DNA of 64,000 nucleotides from Bacillota bacterium (GTDB lineage Bacteria > Bacillota > Clostridia > Oscillospirales > Ruminococcaceae), in assembly GCA_023421245.1 (NCBI GenBank), contig JAEZTV010000015.1, forward strand, positions 1 to 64,000, in the 5' to 3' direction. A model generated the notes under the pieces. It was given only the letters and a program-made list of their open reading frames with translations. It did not search any database and had not been told where the DNA came from. Of the stretch, positions 7,660 to 16,244 are shown piece by piece. Position numbers and translations under genes: made by a program. The number at the start of each line of letters is the position of its first letter. Position 1 is the stretch's first letter.

Positions 7660-8539
7660 TACACTGCAAGACGGCTGCTGGGTAAATGTAGTTAGCCCCA
7701 CCGAGCAGGAAATTGCGTATCTTGTCGAAACACTCGGGCTTGACATGGGCTTTGTGCGCAGTGCGCTTGACGAGGAGGAAACCTCGCGCATTGAGGCTGA
7801 GGGTGAACAGACCCTTGTAATTGTGGACGTGCCGATTGCGGAAAAGCACAGTGAGAATACCATTGTGTATTCCACCATGCCGATTGGCGTCGTCATTACC
7901 GACAGGGTAATTTTTACTATCTCGCTCAAGGAAAGTGCAGTCATTACCGAGATTGCCGGTAATATGGTCCGGAATGTGCAGACGCACCTGCGCACCCGTT
8001 TCTTTTTAACCCTGATGCTGCGTATCGCAATGCGGTATCTGCAATACCTCAAGCAGATTGATAAGATTTCCAACATCATGGAGCAGCAGCTGCACAAGTC
8101 GCTGAAAAACAAGGAACTAATCCAGCTGCTTGGGCTGGAGAAATCGCTTGTTTACTTCTCCACCTCGCTGAAGGCGGATGACCTGACGCTCGAAAAGATA
8201 CTGCGCGGCCGGTTCATAAAGCTGTACGAGGAGGATAAAGAGCTGCTGGAGGATGTGCTGATTGAGATTAAGCAGGCCATTGAGATGGCCGGCATCTACT
8301 CGGACGTATTAACCGGTATGATGGATGCCTATGCCTCGCTGATCTCCAACAACCTTAACATTGTGATGAAAGTGCTTACCTCTATCACCATTGTTATGGC
8401 AATCCCCACCATTATCTCAAGCTTTTATGGTATGAATGTAAGCGGTTTGCCGTTTCCAAACTTCTGGTTTCCCATCGGCCTTTCTGTGCTTGCCATGATT
8501 GCAACTGCCTTTATACTGAAAAAGAAGGATCTATTTTGA
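7613..8539 (+). CDS. corA: CorA-family magnesium transporter
   Basis: A 308-residue member of the CorA family of homopentameric divalent-cation channels of the cytoplasmic membrane. A long cytoplasmic alpha/beta and helical funnel domain is followed by two C-terminal membrane segments. The GMN signature (YGMNVSGLP, near 273) closes the first segment, and the protein ends in a basic tail (KKKDLF). TTG at 7613 is favoured because AGGGAG (7599-7604) lies 8 bases upstream and clostridial relatives begin in this way; ATG 7607 and GTG 7604 are in frame but too close to that ribosome site. It is preceded by a long structured leader. Confidence 0.9.
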   Translation: MITYLKTENNRLVALDTLQDGCWVNVVSPTEQEIAYLVETLGLDMGFVRSALDEEETSRIEAEGEQTLVIVDVPIAEKHSENTIVYSTMPIGVVITDRVIFTISLKESAVITEIAGNMVRNVQTHLRTRFFLTLMLRIAMRYLQYLKQIDKISNIMEQQLHKSLKNKELIQLLGLEKSLVYFSTSLKADDLTLEKILRGRFIKLYEEDKELLEDVLIEIKQAIEMAGIYSDVLTGMMDAYASLISNNLNIVMKVLTSITIVMAIPTIISSFYGMNVSGLPFPNFWFPIGLSVLAMIATAFILKKKDLF

Positions 8540-8545
8540 TTAAGT

Positions 8546-8582
8546 GACCCCGCCGCATCCATATCGGTGCTTTGGCGGGGTC
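8546..8582 (+). terminator. Terminator after corA
   Basis: GACCCCGCC (8546-8554) pairs with GGCGGGGTC (8574-8582), followed by TTGTATT. The T tract is weak. Confidence 0.7.
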
Positions 8583-8651
8583 TTGTATTAGCCGCTAACC
8601 ACCCAATGTTTTGGGGCACAATAGATTGCATAGAAGGGTGTGACCGAACAA

Positions 8652-9413
8652 ATGAATAAAAATAAGATGTATCATATCGCGCTTGGGCTGCAGGATGGCG
8701 CGCAGTATGCCATTCTGCCGGGTGACCCGGGCAGGGTAGAGAAGATTGCCGCGCTGCTTGCGGAGCCGGTTTTTGTTGCACGTAACCGCGAATATACCAC
8801 CTATGCCGGAACGATAGCGGGGGAGCGCGTGCTCGTTACCTCCACCGGCATTGGAGGCCCGAGTGCCGCAATTGCTGTCGAAGAGCTGCACATGATAGGG
8901 GTGCGCACATTTATTCGTGTGGGTACCTGCGGCGGTATGCAGCCCGATGTGCGGGCGGGGGATGCCGTTGCGGTCACCGCCGCCGTTCGGATGGAGGGAA
9001 CGAGCAGAGAGTATCTGCCGTCTGAGTATCCCGCGGTCGCCGACTTTGCGGTAACAAGCGCCTTGGTTGGCGCGGCAAACAGGCTGGGCATTCGTGTGCA
9101 TACAGGGGTTGCGCAGAGCAAGGATTCCTTTTATGGCCAGCATTCCCCGCAGCGCATGCCGGTTGGTTACGAGCTGCTTGATAAATGGGGTGCATGGAAG
9201 GCCGCCGGTTGCCTTGCCTCCGAGATGGAGTGTGCCGCACTTTTCGCGGTTGCGGCATCGCTGGGCGCACGCGCGGGGGCGGTGCTGCACTGCGTCTGGA
9301 ACCAGGAGCGGAAGGCAGCGAACCTGCCGAATGCCGAGGACCACGACACGCAAAAGGCTATTCAAATTGCAATAGGGGCAATACAAACGTTAATTGAGCA
9401 GCAAAACCAGTGA
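8652..9413 (+). CDS. udp: Uridine phosphorylase
   Basis: A 253-residue nucleoside phosphorylase of the NP-I (hexameric) family that splits uridine with phosphate to uracil and ribose 1-phosphate in salvage. Family features in order: phosphate loop LPGDPGRV, STGIGGPSA, the GTCGGMQ segment, RMEGTSREY, and the SEMECAALF ribose-binding motif followed by the nucleobase region. The motif pattern suits uridine over purine enzymes, though exact specificity is inferred. ATG 8652 is taken as start with GAAGGG 13 bases upstream; GTG 8640 is an alternative. The gene ends at a bidirectional terminator shared with the restriction operon. Confidence 0.86.
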   Translation: MNKNKMYHIALGLQDGAQYAILPGDPGRVEKIAALLAEPVFVARNREYTTYAGTIAGERVLVTSTGIGGPSAAIAVEELHMIGVRTFIRVGTCGGMQPDVRAGDAVAVTAAVRMEGTSREYLPSEYPAVADFAVTSALVGAANRLGIRVHTGVAQSKDSFYGQHSPQRMPVGYELLDKWGAWKAAGCLASEMECAALFAVAASLGARAGAVLHCVWNQERKAANLPNAEDHDTQKAIQIAIGAIQTLIEQQNQ

Positions 9414-9485
9414 AAAAAGGGAGCGAATTTTGGGGCGTTCACACAGGGATTTATGAAAAGATTGTGTGACAGCTTCAAGCGGGGT

Positions 9486-9535
9486 AAAAAAGACCACACT
9501 TAAGGTATAACTGTCTTAAGTGTGGTCTACTTTTA
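9486..9535. terminator. Bidirectional terminator between udp and hsdR
   Basis: Perfect 14-bp arms (9491-9504, 9515-9528) with a 10-base loop. ACTTTTATTT follows on the + strand and TTTTT on the minus strand, so it can stop both converging genes. Confidence 0.9.
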
Positions 9536-9536
9536 T

Positions 9537-12500
9537 TTATGCCACCCAGTTATATCCTGTCATGGCTTGGTCAACGATATGGTTAAACACGATACTGCTC
9601 TTATGTAGGAACACCTCTCGGTCGTAACTTTCCGGTAGGAAAGTGTTAAGCACAGTGACAATCTCGCTCTTGACACGCTCTTTTGGCTGCGGGTCATTTT
9701 GCCAGCCGACAACAAACAAATCCTTTTTCTTAGAGATCAGCGTGTTATATAACTCCTTCGCTGCCAGTTTTACTTTTTTCTCTTCCTCCTGTGTAAGATG
9801 CTCTTTGCAAAGCAGATCAAAGATTTCGAGCTCTTCTTCAGTAAGCTCTTCTTTAATATGGCGTTGTTCTTCCTTGAATAGCTGTTCCATTAATTCAAGA
9901 AGCTTTTCATAGAAATCATCATTCCGAGAACCTCCAGCGTTATATTCATCGACAATGTTACGGAAACGCTCAGCAAACTGTGTGCGGGTAACGTTCCGGC
10001 GTAGCATTTTTTTCAGTTTTTCTTCAATCAACTCTCGCAAGTCAGATATGGCAAGATTTTTATTTCGCAGCTTCTTGAATTGTTCGCGGAGTTCATCAAC
10101 ATCGATTTTTGATAGATCTAACTCTTTGCCGGATTCATTGATAGTGTATTTACGAGCGTCCGCAGAAGTTATAACGCTTTGATCAAGCAACTCGTTTATT
10201 TTTGCTTGTGCTGACTCTATCTTTTCCGGACGGATTTTACCGTCGATAATTCCTTTTAAATATAAAATGGCTTCTTTAAAAATCGGGTTAAAGTCCATTT
10301 TGAAGATATCAGGACGCAAGGATTCATATAGGTTGTCCACCGTATTGGCAAGAACGCTAAACTCATTTTTCACATCATCGTTACCAACAATTGTGTTGGC
10401 GTAGTCCTCAAAAAGGGACAGATTGCGAAAAACATCGTTTTCATCCACAACTGCTTTTAGGTCCACACCGTGAGCGAAGCAGAATTTGCAGGTCATTTCT
10501 ATACTCTCATTAAGTTGAGAGAGGAGCTTGGCAATATCTTTAACCGGTACATCGTTACTGTCGCTAGCTGCGTAATCGGCAAGAGCGCGTTTCAGATACT
10601 TGAAAACATCCAGATAATCAATTATAAGACCGCATTGCTTATTGCCGTATACACGGTTGGCACGGGCGATGGTTTGCATAAGTGTGTGACCCTTCATTGG
10701 CTTGTCAAGATATAGAGTAGACACTGACGGCGCATCAAAGCCGGTCAACCACATGGCACAGACAAATACCAGCTGAAGTGGGTTATCCGGATCTTTGAAG
10801 TTATCCTCAATATCAAAGCCGTTTTCATCTACTCGGTTCATTCGTTCCCGGTGCGGCTTTATGGAAAGACCCTCAGCTGCAAATTTCTTTTCCTCATCAG
10901 CATCTTCACTAATAACAACGGCCATCTCCACTTTACGCATATAGTCGACGATATCTTTCAAGCGTAGCTTTTCATCCTCATTAGAAGTCTGCGAAATCTG
11001 CTTGTTAAGCTTTTTGATTTCTTCCTTCCAGTAAAAGCTCACCTTATCGTACATCTTAACAGTTGTGAACTTATCTACCGAAATAACCATGCCCTTACCT
11101 CGAAAACCTCTGCGCGGGAAATGATACACGATATGTTGCGCAATAGCGTCCAGACGGTCATCGCGCTTGATGACCTCAAGTTCCTTTGCATAGTGGTTTT
11201 CAAGGCGACGCTGCTCGGCTTCAGTCAGATTTTCTTCTTCCAGAATATCCGCAAAATCAGAATCGAGAAAATCGTTCTGCAACTCCACTTCAGGCACGCG
11301 TTTCACATAGTAAAGCGGTACGGTGGCATTGTCTTTGATGGATTCGGCAAAGTTATATTCACTGACATAATCGCCAAACCACGAATTGGTCAGTCTCTTA
11401 TTGCCCAGAAGCGGTGTACCGGTAAAAGCTAAATACTGCGCATTAGGAAGACCATTGCGCATATTTTCCGCTAAATCCTTATACTGTGTGCGATGCGCTT
11501 CATCTACAATTACAACAATATCATCACGCGTGGATAATACCGGGTACTTCTTGCCTTTGTCATAGCGGAATTTATGTATCAGAGTGAATAGAATAGGCTT
11601 ATTGGTCTTTAACTCCTCACGCAATTTCTTGCTGTTGGCAGGCTGCACCTTGTCCTTATCTGTTATAAACTCTGTTCGCAGGAAGTTCTTATAAATCTGT
11701 GTATCCAGATCATCCCGGTCGGTCACTACAAGAAAAGTAAAATTACCGGTACATTTGTGCTTGATTTTGCGGGCGAGCATTACCATAGAGTAGCTCTTTC
11801 CGCTGCCTTGCGTATGCCAAAACACGCCCAGCTTGCCTTGAAGCTGTTCGCGATTAAGAAAAGCATTATAGGCGTTGTTGACGCCAAAGAATTGGTGGTT
11901 TTTTGCGATAATCTTTGTACGGCGGCGGTCGTAAAGGATAAAGTTTTCAATGTAGTCAAGCAGAATGTTCTTTTTGCATAAACCGTTAATAAAATACTCA
12001 AGGCTGATACAATTCTCACGAATCTGCTTGCGATTTGGGTTTTCTTTTTCGCTCTCTATCTTTAGCCACTCAAAGAAATATATATAATCAGCACCAAAGC
12101 TGCCGAGACGAGTTTCCATGCCATTGGAGAGAACGCAAATCTGATTATAGTCGAACAGGTACGGTATATCCTTCAGATAGTTTTGCAAATTGATGTCATA
12201 GGCATTTTTCACCGGTATGTTAGAATTTTTTAGCTCAATGAACACAAGAGGTAGACCATTTACAAAGAGTATCAAATCCGGTCTGCGCCAGTGTGTTTCT
12301 CCTTTAATCCACATTTGGGATGCAACATGAAAACTGTTCTTTTCAGGCTCATCAAAATTAATCAGCTTGAGGATGTTGGAGGTTTTTCTCTCGTCCTGCT
12401 GATATTCAACGGTGATGCCATTGCGTATTTTTTGGTAGTTATAGTAATTTGTCAACATCAAATCACCGGAAACAGGCGTATGGCAAAGCTTTTCACACTC

Positions 12501-12719
12501 AGCCCTTATTGTTTCCTGTGGAATATCCGGGTTAATATTACAGAGGCTTTCAAACAATATGGCTGGTAGAACAACCTGCTTTTTATTCGCTCTCCCTGTG
12601 TTGTCCGGCAGCGTCTCAGGATCTTCGGTATAACAGCGCAAAACATCATAGCCCTGTGATTCTTCCAGAGCCTTTATTGCAGCCTGTTCTATCATATCTT
12701 CGGTTATGATTCTCGCCAT
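9537..12719 (-). CDS. hsdR: Type I restriction enzyme, R subunit (HsdR)
   Basis: A 1060-residue motor and nuclease subunit of a type I restriction-modification complex (R2M2S). The N-terminal PD-(D/E)xK nuclease shows PD at 147-148 and E162xK164 (FIELKNS). The SF2 translocase follows with Walker A TQGSGKS (303-309), DEAH (406-409), FTGTPL, and late helicase motifs around TGFDAPS and QTIARANRVY. A helical, charged C-terminus should bind HsdM. The start has AGGAGG 12 bases upstream, inside the junction with the reverse transcriptase gene. It is last in the operon and intact, so the system could cut unmodified DNA. Confidence 0.95.
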   Translation of the reverse strand: MARIITEDMIEQAAIKALEESQGYDVLRCYTEDPETLPDNTGRANKKQVVLPAILFESLCNINPDIPQETIRAECEKLCHTPVSGDLMLTNYYNYQKIRNGITVEYQQDERKTSNILKLINFDEPEKNSFHVASQMWIKGETHWRRPDLILFVNGLPLVFIELKNSNIPVKNAYDINLQNYLKDIPYLFDYNQICVLSNGMETRLGSFGADYIYFFEWLKIESEKENPNRKQIRENCISLEYFINGLCKKNILLDYIENFILYDRRRTKIIAKNHQFFGVNNAYNAFLNREQLQGKLGVFWHTQGSGKSYSMVMLARKIKHKCTGNFTFLVVTDRDDLDTQIYKNFLRTEFITDKDKVQPANSKKLREELKTNKPILFTLIHKFRYDKGKKYPVLSTRDDIVVIVDEAHRTQYKDLAENMRNGLPNAQYLAFTGTPLLGNKRLTNSWFGDYVSEYNFAESIKDNATVPLYYVKRVPEVELQNDFLDSDFADILEEENLTEAEQRRLENHYAKELEVIKRDDRLDAIAQHIVYHFPRRGFRGKGMVISVDKFTTVKMYDKVSFYWKEEIKKLNKQISQTSNEDEKLRLKDIVDYMRKVEMAVVISEDADEEKKFAAEGLSIKPHRERMNRVDENGFDIEDNFKDPDNPLQLVFVCAMWLTGFDAPSVSTLYLDKPMKGHTLMQTIARANRVYGNKQCGLIIDYLDVFKYLKRALADYAASDSNDVPVKDIAKLLSQLNESIEMTCKFCFAHGVDLKAVVDENDVFRNLSLFEDYANTIVGNDDVKNEFSVLANTVDNLYESLRPDIFKMDFNPIFKEAILYLKGIIDGKIRPEKIESAQAKINELLDQSVITSADARKYTINESGKELDLSKIDVDELREQFKKLRNKNLAISDLRELIEEKLKKMLRRNVTRTQFAERFRNIVDEYNAGGSRNDDFYEKLLELMEQLFKEEQRHIKEELTEEELEIFDLLCKEHLTQEEEKKVKLAAKELYNTLISKKKDLFVVGWQNDPQPKERVKSEIVTVLNTFLPESYDREVFLHKSSIVFNHIVDQAMTGYNWVA

Positions 12720-12720
12720 C

Positions 12721-12732
12721 TGTTACACCTCC
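12721..12732 (-). repeat. Junction repeat copy 2 (before hsdR)
   Basis: GGAGGTGTAACA on the minus strand, identical to 14238-14249. The two copies flank the reverse transcriptase gene and each supplies a ribosome binding site. Confidence 0.7.
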
Positions 12733-14237
12733 TAAATATTTACAAAGGTAACGCCATTATTTTTAAGATTTTTCCAATAATCCTTTAAGTAACTTTTGGG
12801 CAAGCATTCATAGATAAAAACCCAAAAAGAGTTAAAGTTATCTTCATTATTAGCCAACTCCTTTGCATACTCTTTGTATGGTTTAATATCTGACGTTTTT
12901 CCGTTTTTTTTAGTGTATAAATAAGCCATTAAGAGACAAACCGCATTGTTGCTATTTTTCATTTCATCAAAGCTTATTTTTTCTAATAGAAAGTTGTACT
13001 TTATAGCAAAATAGATAGAAAAAGAAACTGCTTCATAGTTTTGAGCGAACAAACCCTCATTGTAAATTAACTGAGATATATGTTTTATTTTATCGCTGTT
13101 TACACCAAATGGAATAAAGATAAACTCCTCTAACATCGGTATAATATAAGGGTAAATAATACATAAATGGAGTACTGTTTTTACGAGATACTGCTTAGCA
13201 TTATCTGTGAGTTTTTTATTCGCTAATACTTTAATGGCGTATTTTAAAATTGCAGCATTTTCTGAGTTTTGAGTCATCAACTCTAATGCCAAATCTATAT
13301 ATGCTTGAACATCCTTATAGTCCATTTTGTCTTTCATGTCAAAAGAGCTGAATGTATTAATTTTTCTGACCCATTGTTCAGTAGAAGCTATTGGCAACTC
13401 TGAAATCTTTGTTTTCTTGTGATTTAATGTCAAATCAAAATAGCGCAAATAAGCGGACAACTTGAGCAGAAAATCTTGTGCTTTCTCATACGACTGTGTA
13501 TAGCAAGTGTAGTCATCAATATTACGGATGAATCGGAAACCTTTGTCGTACAAAGCTTTGTCCACTTTAGTTAGAATTATTTCAGAAAGCAAGTTCGATG
13601 CGTGAGGTCCAATAAGAAGCCCATGTGTCTCACCGCGCTTTATATTTCTTGTATAGAAATCAAGTTTATTGTACCACTCGTTATGATTATTCCGGTTTTG
13701 TTTTGCAACATCCTTTCCTACTAATGCCCATGATAATGAGTGAGAATATATACTTGGAAAACAGTTTGAGATATCTGCATTAACCATATACCGCATTCCA
13801 ATTAGTAAATCGGGTTCTGGACTGCCGTCTATTTTCCAGTTGCTGTAGTTCATCTCAAAAAGCTTACTTGATCCTAAACGCTTTCGAATATGTATTCTAC
13901 TGATTTTATAGCTTTGATTTTCTGTTTGAGTCTTAAAGTATGCTTGCAGCTTATCCCAGTTGTCTGAAATGGCTTGGCATAAATGATGATATGCTACCGG
14001 ATTAGGTATTCCAAGAGGACGAGGTATATTTATATTCCTCATGTTTTCATAAAAAACATATCCCATTTCTTTTTTAGGGAAATTCGGATGATTGTTTAAG
14101 CAAAAGTCGCAAAACTCTTTTGAGGTAAATATTGGAGGTAATTTTTCGCTAAACAGTCCTTGTCCGAGCAATCCTGTATAAATATGCTCGGAGGAAATCT
14201 CATCAGTAAAAGCATAGTATTCTTTAAAATCCGACAT
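12732..14237 (-). CDS. Reverse transcriptase of the Abi/DRT type within a type I RM operon
   Basis: A 501-residue RNA-directed DNA polymerase-like protein. The fingers/palm occupy about 65-280. Motif A is ADISNCFPSIY with D155; motif B is GLLIGPHASNLLSEI (206-220), the G-x-x-x-GP-x-x-S form seen in AbiA/AbiK/UG (DRT) enzymes rather than group II intron or retron forms. Motif C is RNIDDY with D241 and D242, having Asn where YxDD has Tyr. The remaining ~220 residues are helical and carry no maturase, endonuclease or thumb motif I can name, as in Abi-type proteins with helical-repeat tails. It lies between hsdS (2-base gap) and hsdR. A defence role is inferred; subgroup not assigned. Confidence 0.85.
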   Translation of the reverse strand: MSDFKEYYAFTDEISSEHIYTGLLGQGLFSEKLPPIFTSKEFCDFCLNNHPNFPKKEMGYVFYENMRNINIPRPLGIPNPVAYHHLCQAISDNWDKLQAYFKTQTENQSYKISRIHIRKRLGSSKLFEMNYSNWKIDGSPEPDLLIGMRYMVNADISNCFPSIYSHSLSWALVGKDVAKQNRNNHNEWYNKLDFYTRNIKRGETHGLLIGPHASNLLSEIILTKVDKALYDKGFRFIRNIDDYTCYTQSYEKAQDFLLKLSAYLRYFDLTLNHKKTKISELPIASTEQWVRKINTFSSFDMKDKMDYKDVQAYIDLALELMTQNSENAAILKYAIKVLANKKLTDNAKQYLVKTVLHLCIIYPYIIPMLEEFIFIPFGVNSDKIKHISQLIYNEGLFAQNYEAVSFSIYFAIKYNFLLEKISFDEMKNSNNAVCLLMAYLYTKKNGKTSDIKPYKEYAKELANNEDNFNSFWVFIYECLPKSYLKDYWKNLKNNGVTFVNI

Positions 14238-14249
14238 TGTTACACCTCC
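14238..14249 (-). repeat. Junction repeat copy 1 (end of hsdS / before RT)
   Basis: The same GGAGGTGTAACA on the minus strand: it encodes the last codons and stop of hsdS and serves as the reverse transcriptase ribosome site. Confidence 0.7.
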
Positions 14250-15418
14250 AATTTACCGCTCATCAGTCTGGGTAATAATAAATCGCGTTGCTTGGCGAGA
14301 TTTTGATTCTGCGCAAACAAATTATCCTTATGCTTCAATAGGCTCTCGACTTTTTTAGAAAATGCAGTCAATACGTCATCTGAAGGAACAAGAATTTTAA
14401 AACGTCTCATAAATGTAAGACCGACAAATTGCTGTGAAGCCCCATTTGTTTGCGCTGCAAAGATGTCCTGTGCTGATTGCGATATTAACAAATAGTAAAG
14501 ATAGTGTGATATAAGATCAGAGTCCGGTTTAAAAATAATAACATTCTTGACACTAAATTCACGATCATAAATTACACGACAAGTGTTTCCAACCGTTCCA
14601 ATATTGCTAAGCAGAATATCTCCTGTTTTTAGGCCGCTACGTTTTTTAATTTTTTCATGGTCTTCAAAACTGATAGAGTAAGCTGCATTAAAATCAACGT
14701 AACCGTTTTTTATACAACGTCCTGTTATGAGCGGTACGCCATTATCTACCGGCTTTGGGGTGTCGTGTGTACCGTCCGTAACATAACAGAAATCATTCAT
14801 ACGTTTTACTTCCCACCCCTCAGGCAAACCGTTTACAAACCTTGTGGTCTCGTGACCGGGGAAGCGGAAACGCACAAACCATTCTTTGTAAAGCTCCTGT
14901 GCAGCCTTTTCCAGCAATGCAATACGCTTGTTGTTGTTCTCAATCAGATCATCGTAAGCAGAGAGGATATCGGCGATGCGCTGCTGGGTGGGTAGGTCCA
15001 TATCTGGTACAAGGTACTTCATGATAGCATGTTTGCTACCACGAGGCATTTTGGTTCCCTTAGAAGTCACAGTTGAATAATTAAAGAAATTGTTATCCGA
15101 AAGAACATAATACAAAAAGCGAGCATTGGTATTTTTTTTTACGTTAAGAACCAAAACATCATTTGAGCATCCACCCTTTCTATCAGCAAACCATATTTTC
15201 TTAAAATACGGCCTTATATTTGATAGTAGAATGTTTCCGGGGATGTAAGCGAGAAATGTTTTTGCATCTGGCACTGATTCTGCCAACGCCACCCCACCAC
15301 GATTGGGAACCATGTTTTCGGTAGAAATATAATTTGAAAGAGAGACTTTGTCAGCAGATATTCGGACTTTACTATATTCGCAGGCAGCAGAAAGCAATTT
15401 ATATTTCTTATTCATCAT
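14240..15418 (-). CDS. hsdS: Type I restriction enzyme, specificity subunit (HsdS)
   Basis: A 392-residue target-recognition subunit. Two target recognition domains (about 1-145 and 200-345) each end in a conserved helical spacer: LPTQQRIADILSAYDDLIENNNKRIALLEK and the C-terminal LLKHKDNLFAQNQNLAKQRDLLLPRLMSG region are only partly quoted here as landmarks at about 140-170 and 355-388. This full-length two-domain layout predicts a bipartite recognition sequence that cannot be read from the protein. The start (ATG 15418, or the next codon) overlaps the end of the HEPN gene by 11 bases, indicating translational coupling. The second domain has features of FxVxN-type TRDs (LLSNIGTVG). Confidence 0.93.
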   Translation of the reverse strand: MMNKKYKLLSAACEYSKVRISADKVSLSNYISTENMVPNRGGVALAESVPDAKTFLAYIPGNILLSNIRPYFKKIWFADRKGGCSNDVLVLNVKKNTNARFLYYVLSDNNFFNYSTVTSKGTKMPRGSKHAIMKYLVPDMDLPTQQRIADILSAYDDLIENNNKRIALLEKAAQELYKEWFVRFRFPGHETTRFVNGLPEGWEVKRMNDFCYVTDGTHDTPKPVDNGVPLITGRCIKNGYVDFNAAYSISFEDHEKIKKRSGLKTGDILLSNIGTVGNTCRVIYDREFSVKNVIIFKPDSDLISHYLYYLLISQSAQDIFAAQTNGASQQFVGLTFMRRFKILVPSDDVLTAFSKKVESLLKHKDNLFAQNQNLAKQRDLLLPRLMSGKLEV

Positions 15419-16244
15419 TTTTCACTTCTACCTCCTTTTGTGCTAGTTCATCAATAAGAATAATCCCATACAGGAAGTTTATCAGCTTTATGCAATCGAG
15501 CCGGGTTTTCTTCTTTTTTGACCGTCCATGCATAATCCAGTTTCGGTTCAAATACTTAGGTTCTTTTTCTGAAAAAGGAACGGTTTTATAGAGTGTATCA
15601 ACCACGGCTTGATATGTTAGCCCAAGCGACATAATTGCATACTCATCACTATCAAGTGCGTTCTTATGTGCAATTTTGTCAAATATAGCATTGCAACGCT
15701 CAAGTGGTCTATGAGTCAGATTTTTGCTTGCTTCAGATAGTGCACTATCAATTACAGTTATAAAACCAATAGTTGCTAAATCATACTGGCCATTGTGATA
15801 AGCGCTAATCGCTTGTTCAAACACACGCTTCTGCGGCAATATGTAGGGATGCTGTAGACATTTAGCAATCACGGCCTCTGATTTCCGATATTTATTTTGA
15901 CTTTCATATACCTGAAGAGTTTTATTGATGTTCTCGGAAGCAATCACTTCTTCCATAAAATCTCTCGACATGAAATCCCAATAAACATATTGGGCGTCTT
16001 TGAACTTATCAATCGCTAAAAATGGACGTGTCGCTTCCGCAGCCTTAGCTGCGATATCACCAAACTGGACATTAAAGGATTTAACCGCCTCTTTTATAGG
16101 ACGCATCATTTCAGTGTATTTTTGCAAGGCTTGTGTTATTGGTTGCATCATCTCTTGATATTTTCGCGTCGATTCTGAGAGAGCGTTGCCAAAGGCAGAG
16201 AAATCCGGCAAATGCAAGTTTTCAAATGAGTTGTTATTACTCAT
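15408..16244 (-). CDS. HEPN-domain protein, possible RNase, in type I RM operon
   Basis: A 278-residue protein. The N-terminal 70 residues form heptad-like repeats (QEMMQPITQAL, YTEMMRPIKEA), probably a coiled coil. The C-terminal part is helical and contains LNRNWIMHGRS, in which R234 to H239 fits the HEPN Rx4-6H catalytic motif, followed by a long helix (KLINFLYGIILIDE). HEPN proteins with this motif are usually metal-independent RNases in toxins or abortive-infection systems. The start overlaps the stop of hsdM as ATGA and the end overlaps hsdS by 11 bases, so it is translated as part of the restriction operon. The enzymatic role is inferred from the motif. Confidence 0.72.
   Translation of the reverse strand: MSNNNSFENLHLPDFSAFGNALSESTRKYQEMMQPITQALQKYTEMMRPIKEAVKSFNVQFGDIAAKAAEATRPFLAIDKFKDAQYVYWDFMSRDFMEEVIASENINKTLQVYESQNKYRKSEAVIAKCLQHPYILPQKRVFEQAISAYHNGQYDLATIGFITVIDSALSEASKNLTHRPLERCNAIFDKIAHKNALDSDEYAIMSLGLTYQAVVDTLYKTVPFSEKEPKYLNRNWIMHGRSKKKKTRLDCIKLINFLYGIILIDELAQKEVEVKNDE

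Noticed and set aside
12732..14237. Reverse transcriptase as a retron or group II intron protein
   Set aside because: No maturase, HNH or intron ends, no retron-type VTG region, and the motif B form fits Abi/DRT enzymes. No msr-msd-like repeat pair is seen next to it.
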